A stretch of DNA of 64,000 bases from Loxodes magnus (taxonomy: Eukaryota; Ciliophora; Karyorelictea; Loxodida; Loxodidae): assembly GCA_946699065.1 (NCBI GenBank), contig CAMPDV010000081.1, forward strand, positions 248,001 to 312,000, in the 5' to 3' direction. Under the pieces are notes generated by a model that saw nothing but the letters and a program-made list of their open reading frames with translations, searched no databases and was not told where the DNA came from. Shown here one piece after another: positions 40,866 through 52,478 of the stretch (positions are counted from its first letter, which is position 1; each line of letters starts with the position of its first letter). A program made the position numbers and the translations under genes.

Positions 40866-41243
40866 ATGGAAGAGAAAGCTCATAGGTGATATTTTGCTAG
40901 TTCGAGACAAGTTAAACTAAAAGAGAAACTTTAAAAGTACAGGCATAAACAGTTTAACCAAGACAAATAAAAACGGAGTAAAATTAATTTTCATTCTCTT
41001 GAAATTGCATAAAGATTAAGCTTTTCAATCTTATTTCTTAATTAAGTAAAGGACGGAGCTACTTAACGTGTTAAAATAATTATTACTTATAGTTGGAAGA
41101 GCTATAGCTTAGTTCTAGAGCCTTTTTCTAGATTATATAGCTTAATAATCTTTTTGGCTATTTATACTAATAATAAGAAGAGTAGATACAAAAGCCGGTT
41201 ATGTAGGTTGTTTTTAATTAAAGATATAATTTCTTGGTCTTGA
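40866..41243 (+). CDS. Possible small basic protein
   Basis: Begins MEEKAHRWYFASSRQVKLKE and continues as a basic helix-rich reading to TGA 41241-41243, 125 aa, with one TGA as Trp. The first 45 residues are strongly charged and less AT-rich than the surroundings; the rest is weaker. No family recognised. It could instead be an exon of something larger or a chance frame. Confidence 0.3.
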
Positions 41244-42912
41244 AAGAAAAATACAAAAGGATATATTAAACAACGCAAGATATAATATAATATCCAATTT
41301 ATTGGTTTAGATCCTTTGGTGAGTATTTATACTATCTCAAGGAAATATAACCTCAGTGTATAAAATGCATATTATTTCAAGAGATTAAAGCCAAGTTATA
41401 AGATATGAATGTGTGATTAGATTGATAACGTTTGATGATTGATAAAACATATATTAATAGTTAATGCAATATTATAATTTTATGAATAGTAAATTATATA
41501 AATGCTCTATAATATTCTTCACTTCTAAACAATACCCACCACTCACTTACTAGTATCCTTTTTCTACTTATGATAATTAATTTTAATAATATCTTTAATT
41601 TAAAATCTTCTAAATTGAACTCGCCAGAAATACTGGAAAATAGTAAAAGCTAATAAAAATTATAAATAGTTATTATAGAGTTAGTAACTAATTTAATTTT
41701 GTATCTTATGTAAATATCTTTGCTATGTGAACTGCTTAATGTTTATAGAGCTATAGATTATCTATAATTTCCTTTTTACTATAGTCTCAAATATAAATAT
41801 AGCTACCTAATTATTTAGTATATCTGTTACTAATTGATTAATAATCATACAAAGAACTACTCTCTCTCTGTTCTTTTATGTTCTGCTTGTATGTAATGAC
41901 TCATTAGTAGTATAAACTAATTCTAATATCGATTTAATTTTAGCTCTTCAACAAATAGTCTATAATCTTCATTAAAAGATTTTCACAGATGTTACTATTT
42001 TCAAATATGCCCATCAATATTTTAGATTTGACTGCTTCTTGATTGATTAGCAATGTAGAATAAATTAGAAAGGTTAAAGAGCTCTTTAAGAATACTGACT
42101 ATTAGCTTCTATTTTATTATTTCAGGTCTTTTATTTTATTTGCTTATTTTAGCATTTATAGCTTGCTAATCCAGTTCGTTGAACAAGTTAAGGGTTTTAT
42201 AATTATCATTATCTTAATAGTTTAAGTCTTTGGCAAATTTTTCCTTTTTTAATCCTAGAAGCATAAGCATAATACTTATAATATGCTTCAGTATTCTCTC
42301 TTTACTTAATGTTTATGTTCATTCAACAAATTTCTTCACTTTACTACTCGACTGTTTGAGTGACAGATAAATTGCTTAACTTTTAAAATTTAGAAAAGTT
42401 TTTTCTTATAATTAGGTATTAAACATTAACTTGAAATTAGTTTATAAGCATAGTTCACAGCTGATTGATACTTATAAGGTTTATCAGCAATTGCTTAATT
42501 TAATTTGAAGACTTAGACTTTAGAAATAATTGATAGACTAAACGCTATTATATTAATAAGCTTTTACTCAATTTCTTATTTTCATTGCTCCTTTCTTTAT
42601 TTTCTCTAACAAGCTATCTAAATGATTGACCAATTAATTTTCTTAGATGCTTCAAATTTATAACTATAATCTTGCCATTTGACTTTGAAGGATTAATTTA
42701 ATATGATATAAGCATTTTAACGCTAAGCTCACTTATCCATTTGAAATACTAATTCAACTAATTCTTATAACTCTCAAAATGTTAAGACTTGAGTGCTAAT
42801 TCAGCCGTAGCAATAAACTTTATTAAGTAATATAAAAGCTTTAGTGACTATCAATTAGATTGCATCTATAATTATCAGAGACTATAGTATAATAAGTAAC
42901 TATCAGAGTTAA
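41244..42912. other. Intergenic, AT-rich
   Basis: About 1.7 kb without a recognisable gene, RNA or repeat. Open frames exist but none is distinguished by composition. Confidence 0.5.
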
Positions 42913-43239
42913 ATGCTTATTGCTTTTATGAAAACACCGTTACCTTATAGGTTATTAACTACTTTATTCTACTTTGGGCTTATCTTACTGATATAGTCGT
43001 AAATATTCTATTCACTTAATCGTTTTTATCTTCCTTTCTTCCTTAAATAACTTCATTGAATGGAAATAATTAGTTGCTATCTTTAATAAATAGAGTCTAA
43101 CTATTGTAGTAGAACTGATGAGAGTTAGAGATTTATAGAGAAGATGAAGATTGTTGAGTTGATTGCCCTAAAGATAATAGATGGAGTGGTGAAGGTAGTT
43201 TATAAGTGCTCTTACAGTTAAAGTTATAGTGCATAGTGA
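42913..43239 (+). CDS. Possible small membrane protein
   Basis: The reading MLIAFMKTPLPYRLLTTLFY starts with a hydrophobic stretch. It ends in a charged region (CSRTDESQRFIEKMKIVELI) at TGA 43237-43239, 108 aa with one TGA as Trp. Base composition of the last 150 bp is coding-like. No family. It lies 86 bp upstream of the P2 gene and could overlap that gene's promoter. Confidence 0.3.
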
Positions 43240-43325
43240 AATAAATTTGATATATAAGGATACAAGGTAAATTAATAAAAAGCTTCATTTTTTAATAAGT
43301 TTGCTGCTTTAATTTATATTTAAAA

Positions 43326-43679
43326 ATGAGACACTTAGCTGCATACGCTCTCGCTGTATTAGGAGGAAATCCAGACCCAACAGAAGCTGATGTCAAAAAT
43401 ATTCTTGAATCAGTTGGCGCAGAAGTCGATTCTAATCAACTTTCATAAGTTCTAAAAGCACTAAAGGGAAAAGCTTTACATGAAGTTATAAGCGAAGGAT
43501 TGCCAAAATTGTAAGCAATCCCATCAGGTGGAGGAGCTGGCCCAGCACCAGTAGCAACATCTGCCAAATAAGCTACTTAGAAAGTTGAAGAGAAGAAAGA
43601 AGAGAAGCCTAAAGAAGAACCAGTGGAAGATGCTCTTGAAGGTGGAATGGATTTATTTGGAGGAAATGAAGAATGGTGA
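43326..43679 (+). CDS. RPLP2: 60S acidic ribosomal stalk protein P2
   Basis: 117 aa, no intron. P2 forms the dimeric part of the ribosomal stalk with P1 on P0 and recruits elongation factors to the GTPase centre. The N-terminus MRHLAAYALAVLGGNPDPTE and the helix bundle (DVKNILESVGAEVDSNQLSQ, VISEGLPKLQ) are diagnostic. An Ala/Gly/Pro hinge and an acidic Lys/Glu tail follow. The C-terminus is GGMDLFGGNEEW rather than the usual DDMGFGLFD, so the canonical factor-binding tail is altered while the LFG core is kept. The stop is TGA at 43677-43679. The short, clean ORF makes it a good anchor for the genetic code. Confidence 0.96.
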
Positions 43680-44562
43680 GTAAGCACAATTAAATATTTA
43701 ATGTTAAAACTTAAAAAACACTAAAAGAATTAAATCAAAATAAACAAGCCACAATATATCTTAAATACTCTTAGTACTAGCATACCTTACATCATTGTTT
43801 CCTAACCATCTTTTTCAGTCATTCATTCATCAAGATTTTCATTACCTACTCCATTTATTATATACATCACAAAAGATTAAGAGTCTTGATTTTAGATTCT
43901 ACTACTAAAAATAATAAATTTTACTGTATAAGCATTAAAATAATACCTTAATACCATCTTGCTTATGTTCAAAACTATTACTATAATTAAGATATAGCTC
44001 TATTAAGTAGGTGTTATGCGTTAATAACTAGAGAAAGAAAATTAAGCAAAAAGTATTAAGAGTATCAAGTTGCTTAATTAAACTAATAACTACTAATTTT
44101 CATAATACTCTTTATTTACTTAGTTTATCAGGTTAAGAAATTAAATATTTATACTTGCTAGGCTTAGTTCTGTGAGTCTATTGAATATAAATTATTCAAA
44201 GATATCAAGAGAAATACTAAATAAATGATAATGTTTTTAAGTAAAAGCTGAAGATAATTCAAAGTACTTCTTTTAATAATAGCATCTATACAGATTTTGG
44301 AGGTCTTTATATTCAGTTTTATAAATATGATTATATTGTATAAGAAGAGTCAATAGTTAGTTTGAAAGAGGGAGATTTAGATTAGTGAGAAGTAATAGTT
44401 ATAAAGCTAAGGTTAAAGTGTCATATGATATATATTAGATGATTAATTAAATAACCACTTACAGGTTGTTTAGATCTAGATATTAAAAAATAGGTAGTTA
44501 TGATTAAGAAAATTAGTAGTTTGATTGATAACCTAGAAATTGAATTCTATTTAATACATATT
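43680..44562. other. Intergenic, AT-rich
   Basis: 883 bp. Around 44000-44400 two different frames both read as charged or hydrophobic protein-like sequence, so I draw no gene. Confidence 0.5.
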
Positions 44563-45162
44563 ATGGAAGAAAGTTAAATAGCAAAAGTAGTTCTTCTTGG
44601 TGACTCATCTGTAGGAAAAAGTTCAATTGTTTTAAGATTTGTATGTGATACATTCAACCCAATCAGTGATAGTACAGTAGGTGCTACCTTTATGTCAAAA
44701 TATGTTTAATACTCCTCGAAAGCTATTAAATTCTAGATATGAGATACAGCAGGCTAGGAGAAATATAAGAGTCTTATTTCTATGTATTATCAAGATGCAT
44801 CAGCAGCTATTCTTGTTTATGACATTACTAATCCTTCATCTTTTTAAGGACTTGTGGGATGAATTAAAGAAATGCAAGAAAAAGGACCTCCAGGGTGTAT
44901 TTTAGCTATAGCTGGTAATAAAGAAGATCTTGTCGAAACTGAAAGAGTTTCAGTATAGAAGGCTTAAGATTTGGCTAGCTCTATTGGTGCTGTATTTAGA
45001 AAAACTAGTGCTAAAACAAGTTTCGGAATAGAGTAACTATTTTAAGATATCGCTTTGAAATTGTTTAGTCAAAAGCAGCATATGTCTAGAAGTTCAGTAA
45101 AACTATCAGAAGGAAAAATTGCAACACAATCTGACTCAAAAGATTCAAAATGTTGTAAATGA
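44563..45162 (+). CDS. Rab family small GTPase (Rab5/Rab21-like)
   Basis: 199 aa, no intron. Rab GTPases switch between GDP and GTP forms to direct vesicle traffic, here probably in the early endocytic group. G1 is GDSSVGKSS (residues 14-22), the effector strand [12 protein letters not shown]3 [21 protein letters not shown]4 GNKED and G5 TSAK. The Trp of WDTAGQE is TGA and its Gln is TAG, which fixes the code. The C-terminus ends CCK, a CCX geranylgeranylation signal, followed by TGA 45160-45162 used as stop. An in-frame upstream ATG at 44501 exists, but the family start fits MEESQIAKVV. Confidence 0.95.
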
Positions 45163-45350
45163 ATAATGCTATGCTTAGATTTTTGAACATACATTTATAT
45201 CTATTTGTTTTCTTATAATCATGCTATCATTTTAAATCCATTAGCATTATAAAAATCTAAGTATTAACACAAGCTTATTTTAAGCTAATAGCTGAATATA
45301 GTAAAAAATGATTGTATGAAAATAAATAATTGAAATTTACATTTATCTGT

Positions 45351-46795
45351 TCATTTTATCCCTCTATTTTTTAACTATTTAGGTACAGAACTTGACCTTT
45401 TTAAACTTGAATAAACTACTAAATTGAATACTTACTTGCTCGAGGCGATCCTGTCATTTTAGAAGAAGGTATTCTGCTTTTATCTGTTGTTAAGCCTAAA
45501 TTTTTCCGCTTTCTATTCACTATCTTGACTTTTGGCACGTCTAGAGAATATTTAACTTCTCTTTTAGGTGAGGAGATTCTTTAAGAAATATCAAGATACT
45601 ATTATTATTATGAGAGTCTTTTTTCTAATTCTTAAATTTTTTTCTCGTTCTCTTTCATTTGCTACTCAAATTAATCAAACATTCTTTGTTTATTTTAACT
45701 TTACGAATGTTGAGTTTTAATATTAAGGATAGGCTTTTCTTATAAGGTCTGCTACGTTGGACTTTATGCTTGTTTTACTTATTTTTCTTGCTTTAAAGGA
45801 GTTTCAGGAGCTTTTTAGATACTCTGAAAATTAGCTTAGCTTTCGAATATGTTTTCTTCTTAATGAATAGATTAGGTTTAGTAATCCTAAGACTAGGTTG
45901 AAAGATTTCTAATTACATCTCTTTATTTAATACTCATTTCATAAGCTTAAACTAACTTTTCCTTAAGCTCCGTGTTTTTTCTTTAGTATTCCTTTATTTC
46001 TTTCATAGAGTTTTCACTTAAGATTATAAATTTCTTTTCCAAATCTAAACATTTTTGCCTTGAATCGCTTATATTATGATCGTTCTAACTATTTTAAGCT
46101 TAATTCTTTAAATTTTATATCTCCATATCCTTTTAATGAAGTTCCTTAAATAGTGTTTCCTTACTCTTGATAACTTGTTTAATTTCAATTTCCAAATCTT
46201 TGATTTAGGCATCCTTAATCTTTTACTATTCAGCTATAAAAGTTTATTGTTATTCAATTTAAAGCTTCATTTGAGAAACTAGTATTTGCTACTTTTTGAT
46301 CTACTCTTGTAATTTATTATTTTCTTCATTGATTTAAAGATTTGCAAATCTAAGCTATTTATTCTCTTTTTCCAACTAGGTCTGACTGTTCTATGAGTTA
46401 TCATTCATAGCTTGGTATTTTTAATAAGACTCGTCATATTTTTTGCTCATATACGATTCTATTTTAGTTTGGCTTTATTATATAGGACTTGCTTATTTAT
46501 AATAACCTCTATTTTAAGGAGTTTGGTAATCTAAATTATTAATTTCTCCTTAATCTTAAAGCTATGAAACTGAAATTTGCTATACTGAAGAGAAATGACT
46601 AGCTGCCTAAGTTTCTTCCAGTAGTTTCAAAGATTCTTACACAATTTTCTAGCTTTACTTAATAGCCTCATCTATTTTACTAGAAGTAAGTGGATCTGTA
46701 GGAAGAGAAGGTTCTTCTTTAATTTCACTAAGTGCTAATTGATGGTCTTTAATAAGGTTTTCAATATATTAATCATATGATTATTAATCCTACAT
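45351..46795 (-). CDS. Coiled-coil protein
   Basis: 475 aa after one intron. From MQDQQSYDQYIENLIKDHQL the protein has a Ser/Gln-rich N-terminal third and then long coiled coils from about residue 120 (TQLEKENKQLRFANLQINEE; IEIKQVIKSKETLFKELHQK; QQMKEN...QELEKRLSQQ). The basic tail has PSSKMTGSPRA and, after the intron, SSLKRSSSVPKQLKNRGIK. The intron (45419-45435, 17 nt, GTAAGT donor) is required to reach the TGA at 45351-45353. The frame closes exactly (476 codons). It converges with the Rab gene, 188 bp apart. A cytoskeletal or basal-body role is plausible but not shown. Confidence 0.8.
45419..45435 (-). other. 17-nt intron in the coiled-coil gene
   Basis: On the minus strand GTAAGTATTCAATTTAG, nearly identical to the ankyrin-gene intron GTAAGTATTTAATTTAG. 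Removal is needed for the terminal exon. Confidence 0.85.
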
Positions 46796-47698
46796 TCTCC
46801 TTTAATTTTATATATAACCAACATACTTTAAATTACACTTAACTGCTTATCACTTTCCTATTCTTATACCTTCTATTGCTATTTATTATTAAGCAGACTA
46901 GTACACTCTCTTATACCTTTTATTAGAATTACTTTTATTATATATTAAAGAGAGTAGAATATAACTTTAAAAAGATTGGCTAAATGGAATTAAGATAAGG
47001 AAAGGCTTAAAGTATTATGGATAAAAGAACTAGAGAGAAGGCTTTTAGCTAGTAACTTAATTAGCTATTTAAGTAGCTTTGCAATATAAAGAATCAGTTC
47101 ATTTAAATCTAGCATTCTACTAGTTTAGCATAGTATAATACTAACCTAATCTAGGTCTATATTATTAGTAGAAGTTCTTCTTATGTTAAGTATCTATAAG
47201 AAGATAAAAACACTTAATGCAAGTTTAATATAAATTAACTAATCTATATATATTTAAATTTTGATTAGAGCTCTTTATTAATGCTAAAGTTGATAATTAA
47301 ATATATATTAACTTGCTAAGAGTCATTAATGGAATTTTATAAGCAACTAATAAAGATTAACTGAATAGAAGTATTTAATAAGATATTATCTTTTATAGAG
47401 ATTTAAATTAGGATTTAATCATTTAGTCTTAAGATTTGGTAAAAGGAGTACTATTTATTACTTGTATTAGAATGAGTTTCCTAAAACTGTCTTTAAAAAG
47501 AAAAATTAAGCTTGATGAAGTTATTTTTCTTTAATAACTTTGATTTTTTAATAATTTCACATTTAGATTGCATTATAAAAATATAAGCATAAGATGAAAA
47601 TAGAGACTATAATATACTTTTATTTGATCTAGAGAAATTAAAAGATTATTAAAGGAACAGATAGGAATAGAATCATGAGAATAAAAAGCTTAGATAAA
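46796..47698. other. Intergenic, AT-rich
   Basis: 903 bp. A weak plus-strand reading begins at 46984 but lacks coding composition after about 60 codons. Nothing else seen. Confidence 0.5.
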
Positions 47699-48985
47699 TC
47701 ATTTAGGTAATAAATGTCTAAGCACTACTTTTTGATAAGTATCTTTCCTCATCATAAAGACTTCTTCTTTAAAAGTTCTCCCACATGTTAACCAATTTTT
47801 AAACCAATCTAAGCCTATTTAGTCATAGCTATCAAAGGTTAAATTTTAATATCCTCATTGATTTCATAACTGATTGCCTGAATATTTCTAAAGGACGTAT
47901 TTTTCTTCAACATAGTAAAAATTAAATCCTATATTAGTGAAATTTTATAGGATATCCATAATATGATCCATCTGAATCTACTTTACTCTGAACATCCATT
48001 CAAAAGCTATTACAATATTAGGTGAATTTTTGATAAGTTTATAAGCCCCTTATAAAGCAAGAAGATCCATAGATTCTATATCAAACCTTATAAAATCTAC
48101 TTGAGGTAGCACGTCGTTCAATCAAATATCATCTAAATTAATAGCATAAATCAAATTTTTGTATCTTTCTTTATTCTTTCTTCCTTACTTATAAATGTTA
48201 ACATAGTACTTTTAACTATCATATTTATCATTAAAACTTATTAAACCTGATTTGTTCATCACTGCGTAATTAAATTGCTAAACTCTGTCGCTAAAACCAT
48301 TATATTGAACTGATTTTTTAGCATAAATCTAAACGTATGGATTCATCTCGAAAGAAATCAATTCCCCACCCTTTTTTTCATCAATAAGAGCTGCCATTTT
48401 TAAAGTGAAAAGTCCTATATGTGATCCAGCTTCGATAATCTTGAAGTGAGGTTAAATTACTTATGAAAGAAATTATAGTTCGTTAGGCTCTATGTCTTAT
48501 TTAACTTCATATGAACTAATTTTATTCGAACCTCTTTCTTTTTCATTATAAAACAGCTTTAGATTTTTAGTTTTATATTTGAGTTCAACAAAGCTAGTTT
48601 ATTATTCAAATTCCTCTTAAAAAGTTCTTCATTAATTTAATATTTTTTACTCTTTTCTCAAATCGATATAGTGATTTCATTTTAACACTTCATCTTTTAA
48701 CTTAAATACACTTTTTCTCTAGCTGTTGCTTTCATCTTTTTTCCTATCATGCTTTTAACTACTTTTCCATTAATCCTTCTTTTGCTTTATTTCCTTCACT
48801 ATATTCTTAGAAAGGTTTTCTATTCTCTTTTAACTCACTATTTTCTTAAACCTCTCTTAATTTTTAAAACTTGAAAAGGTATTAGATCTTTGACTATACA
48901 CGCAATTAGAAATAAAGAATCCTAAAAAGTAAAAGAAAGCACAAAAAGCAACAAGCTAGCATATCTTTAATAAATAAGCCTTCAT
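47699..48985 (-). CDS. Membrane-anchored FkbM-family methyltransferase
   Basis: 428 aa, no intron (429 codons, TGA at 47699-47701). The N-terminus MKAYLLKICQLVAFCAFFYF continues into a single hydrophobic segment (to about residue 30), typical of a type II signal anchor. A charged stalk follows, so the enzyme would face the Golgi/ER lumen. The catalytic domain has IIEAGSHIGLFTLKMAAL (SAM-binding motif I, near residue 181), GGELISFEMNPYVQIYAKKS, INLDDIWL and VDFIRFDIESMDLLALQGAY (the D.EG.E..L.G element, here D-I-E-S-M-D). These are FkbM features; the family O-methylates sugars and other small substrates. The usual acidic Glu-Gly in motif IV is altered to Glu-Ser. Substrate unknown. Confidence 0.85.
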
Positions 48986-49744
48986 TTAATTAACTTATTT
49001 TTAGCTATTTTTTAACTTTATTTTTAATATTTTACTATTGGCTTTTATTATTACTGATCCTTCTACTTCTCTAGTATCTTTTATTTTTAGATCTATATTT
49101 ATTTTCTATCTTTATATTAAGTGAGAAGCTAACTAATATGATTTTGTAATTGCTAATCTATATTCTTTGATAAATATCTTCCAGTTTGATGATTATTAAG
49201 GAGTGTAAGCGTATCATTGTAATCTGTATTATTTATAAAGATTATGTGATATTGCGCTTTATTTTATATCATTTGGTATATAAACAGAGTGATCATGCAC
49301 TAAATGCTTTACTATATTAATGATATTGTCTTGTTAATAGTCAACTCTTACTATATATATCAATATAATGCTTAATTTACGCTTAAAGTCAATTAATTAA
49401 TATTTCACTAGATCAGCTAAAAAAGGACTTTAGTAAATATTAGCAATCACTCGACAACTTAAGGGTCTAAGTCTAATAAAACTCTCAGCAATAGTAATTT
49501 TCCACTTTGTATCCCTAGCTCTAAATAAAGCTATAGAAGTATTAAATATCTGGATAAATGGATAATACTACAATTAAAGTATTTAAGTTTTACTTAATTT
49601 ATATTAAATTAAAATTTTACTAGTTAGAAAATCCCTATCAATTGAGCCTTCTAGCAGCTTTCTGTTAAGCATCTGAAGAATGCTTGAATTATTTTTCCGA
49701 CTCAGTTGTTTCTTATTTAGTTAAATCTTATCTGGACTTTAATA
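48986..49744. other. Convergent-side interval, AT-rich
   Basis: 759 bp between the FkbM gene start and the proposed end of the C2 protein. The C2 reading stays open on the minus strand down to a TGA at 49269-49271, so part of this interval could be coding. Confidence 0.4.
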
Positions 49745-51205
49745 TCACTATTGATAGAACTGACTAAAATGAAATAATTACTTTTCAGACTATATTAAGG
49801 ATGCTTGTTACTAAGGAAAACTTCACATCACTGTTTCCTTCTTCTTAATTCTCATTTCCTATTAAGAACTAAAATTAATAATTACTGTGCTAGCTCGAAA
49901 AATCCATAAGAGATCGAAAGCTATACTCAGTATTACTCCATACAACATAAAACGGTAATAGTGATCAGTTTAAAAATCTTAATTAATGCTAATCATAAAG
50001 CACATTAAACTAAGAGTCACATTTAAGAAATCAGTTTTAAACATGCATGAAAGTATATTTATAATTAGCCAGATACAAGTACATAAAAATAGAGCTTTCT
50101 TTAGATCTTTCATTAATATCTTAGGAATATATTTTTCTGACTTCTGTATTATTAAAACTTCAGTTGAGTTCAGTTTGGTTCCTTTCAGCCAATCCGATTC
50201 AATAAAACTTAAAGATTTTTCACTCTCTTCTCTTGTTGGCTCCTTGAAAACTTCATAGAAAGGTGCTTGCAAAAATATTATCTATTATTTCAAGTTGCTG
50301 AGCTCTACTTAATCCTCGTTGATAGCTTCATCCCATTATAAAAGTACATCTTGCCAATATTTAGTTTAAGACCAAATCCATTACAGAACTAGATGTATTC
50401 TTCCTTGCCAAGGATCATTTTCATTTTATCCAAACAGGTCAAAGAATTAGTCATGCTTCATTTGATCTTACAAAAATTTTAATGGAATTCTAATTTAACC
50501 TAAGAAATAATGTCTACTATTTTCATCATAATCCATTATAACTACACTCAAATCATCCTTTCCTTCAATTATTTTAAACGTGAATTTTTCTTTTCAAACA
50601 GGATTTAAAGTTCCTTTTAAATATTTAGTTTCTATCTTCTAGTTTTCACAAGTTAGAATTGCATAAGGATCAGAAGTTCCATTTATATCCGTTGATCTCA
50701 AATTTATACCCTCAATTACTTCAACAATGAGCACGGAGTCTCTACTTATACCGTGCTCATTTAGTTACTCTTATCTCTGAGCCTCTTGCATCTTTAAAAC
50801 AGCTTCTTGCTTGACTTTCTAGTTCTTTTAAATGACTTACTATAGTTCAAGAATCCTATTTTTTATTAATTGCTCTGCATCTACATACGAAATAATAAAA
50901 TCCTGACTCAATACCTTTTCATTCCCATTCTTATTCATTTTCATAAATAGATTTGACAAAAGATTCTCACTAAACGCACTTCTTTGCTTCTAGGACAGAA
51001 ACTGAAGTATCTCTTAGTAAGAGAAATATTTGCTTCCTTAAGGATCAATTTAGGAGAACTGACTTTTTATTTCATTAACCTTCTTTTAGAAGAGATGAGG
51101 GAGAGGTTAATTTCCTGACTCTTATTCAGGATTTAAGGATTTCCTATTTCAAATTAAGCTGTTTCTAGTGAAGTCTTGACTATTTTAAGTTTAATTTTAA
51201 TACAT
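49745..51205 (-). CDS. EF-hand / C2-domain membrane protein
   Basis: A calcium- and lipid-linked membrane protein of about 480 aa. ATG 51205. EF-hand-like helices lie at residues 45-115 (FSQIDPQGSKYFSYQEILQF; FMKMNKNGNEKVLSQDFI), with degenerate loops. A coiled linker precedes one complete C2 domain at about 155-280: LIVEVIEGINLRSTDINGTS, DPYAILTC, LNPVWKEKFTF (Trp is TGA), LSVVIMDYDENSRHYFLGQI, RIHLVLQW. Asp residues of the Ca-binding loops are present (TDINGTSDPY and DYDEN). Hydrophobic helices follow near 368-440 (ALFLCTCIWLIINILSCMF; FMLYGVILSIAFDLLWIF). The 3' end is uncertain: I chose TGA 49745-49747 after an 18-nt intron. Membrane trafficking or tethering is likely. Confidence 0.8.
49764..49781 (-). 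other. Probable 18-nt intron in the C2 gene
   Basis: On the minus strand GTAATTATTTCATTTTAG, resembling the 18-nt intron at 40501. Length is a multiple of three, so the frame alone does not prove it. Confidence 0.5.
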
Positions 51206-51278
51206 TTTTAGTTATAGTTATTCTTTTATAAACCCCTTCCATTTCTATCTTTAATTCACCGTTTTCTCATACTTTCTA
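51206..51278. promoter_or_regulatory. 73-bp divergent promoter, C2 protein / ArfGAP
   Basis: The two ATGs point away from each other with only 73 bp between them, so both transcription starts and 5' leaders must fit here. No TATA box or other named motif is clear. It is notably compact compared with the long AT-rich intervals elsewhere in the window. Confidence 0.45.
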
Positions 51279-52478
51279 ATGGCTAGCTCCAAAATCCTCG
51301 ATTCTATTCTCTCTTTGCCCGAAAACCGAGCATGCGCTGATTGCAAAGCCAGAAACCCCAGATGGGCGTCTCTGTCATTTGGAACCTTTGTTTGCATAGA
51401 TTGTAGTGGTTTTCATAGAAAGATGGGTACACATATCACTAAAATAAAGTCAGTGACTCTTGATAGCTGAACTGAAGACATGCTCAGTATATATGGAAGG
51501 ATGAATAACTTAATAGCCAATCAATACTGGGAGTTTTCTATGAACGAAGCTGTAAGACCTTAAAGTGGAAGCTCAGGATATAGTTTGGAGCAGTTCATTC
51601 GTGATAAGTACGAAAATAGAAGATATGTTGATAAAAGTGATATCGATCCTGTTCAAAAAATCCTCAAAGGCATAGATGTTTCTGTTAAAGCTGAAGAGAA
51701 GCAGCCTACCTAAGTAAACAGCTAGAAAAAGCAAATCTTTGATTTAAACTTCTCATAAAACCGCTAGAAAAATTCATAAATTGCTTCTTAAATCAAAAAT
51801 CAAATTTAGCCAACACAATAGCTATAGTAAGTCTAAACTTAATAGACTTAACAAAAGCCAACACAAGTTAAGTAACCTACAAATGTTATTACAAACGAGA
51901 ATAATGCAAAGATCTAGTAAAAGATAAGCAATGTTTAATAGAATTAAAGTAGCAGCTAAACTACTAATTTATTGTTATTTGAGGAAGAAGAAAAGTAACA
52001 AGTTCCTACTAAAATAGTTGAATAAGGAAAAAGCAGTTCCGAAAGAAACGCTTTAAACGACCTTATGGAATTAAATTGGAATAACTTAGAAAGCAATACT
52101 TAAAACAACTAAAACTAAATGGCATTTTAAATGCCTTAGTAATAGCAACAAGACTAATTTAAATTCTAGCAATTAAACTAATAAATATAAAGCATGGCTT
52201 AGTCAGATGAAAATAAAAAGGACTAATCATAAATAACTAATACAATCCTTAGCATGTACAATCAAAATTAGATTAATAATTTCTAATAAGGATTAACTAG
52301 TTAAAATAAGTTTATTCCTGAAGGTATGTTAGCTGCTCAGAACTATGTAGCATAGAATTAATACTACTATAATGGTTTACAAAATGGATATTACCAAAAC
52401 GTTCCAAACTATTAACAGCCAGTTGCAATGGGCAATTATGGAGGATATTACAATTATGGAGCTTGGAAAACCTAGTGA
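51279..52478 (+). CDS. ArfGAP (SMAP-type)
   Basis: 399 aa, no intron. GTPase-activating protein for Arf GTPases, acting on membrane coats in vesicle traffic. The ArfGAP zinc finger is at residues 19-42 (C19, C22, C39, C42: CADCKARNPRWASLSFGTFV, then CIDC), followed by SGFHRKMGTHITKIKSVTLD with the catalytic arginine at residue 47. The conserved Trp after VTLDS is encoded by TGA. The family Tyr/Phe-rich half follows (ANQYWEFSMNEAVRP; FIRDKYENRRYV). After residue 150 the protein is a low-complexity Gln/Asn tail ending in a Tyr/Gly-rich segment (GNYGGYYNYGAWKTQ), as in SMAP and AGD5-like ArfGAPs. The stop is TGA 52476-52478. Divergent from the C2 gene. Confidence 0.95.

Noticed and set aside
43326-43679. 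TAA or TAG codons as stops
   Set aside because: Every conserved gene is interrupted dozens of times if they are stops, while reading them as Gln restores full-length families.
44016-44430. Possible coiled-coil/membrane gene upstream of the Rab gene
   Set aside because: Two different frames looked equally protein-like, showing that subjective reading is not discriminating here.
44681-44905. Plus-strand frame [16 protein letters not shown]
   Set aside because: Another frame of the Rab gene, whose motifs are all in the chosen frame.
49986-50258. Plus-strand frame across the C2 gene
   Set aside because: The minus strand carries the transmembrane part of the C2 protein with consistent frame.
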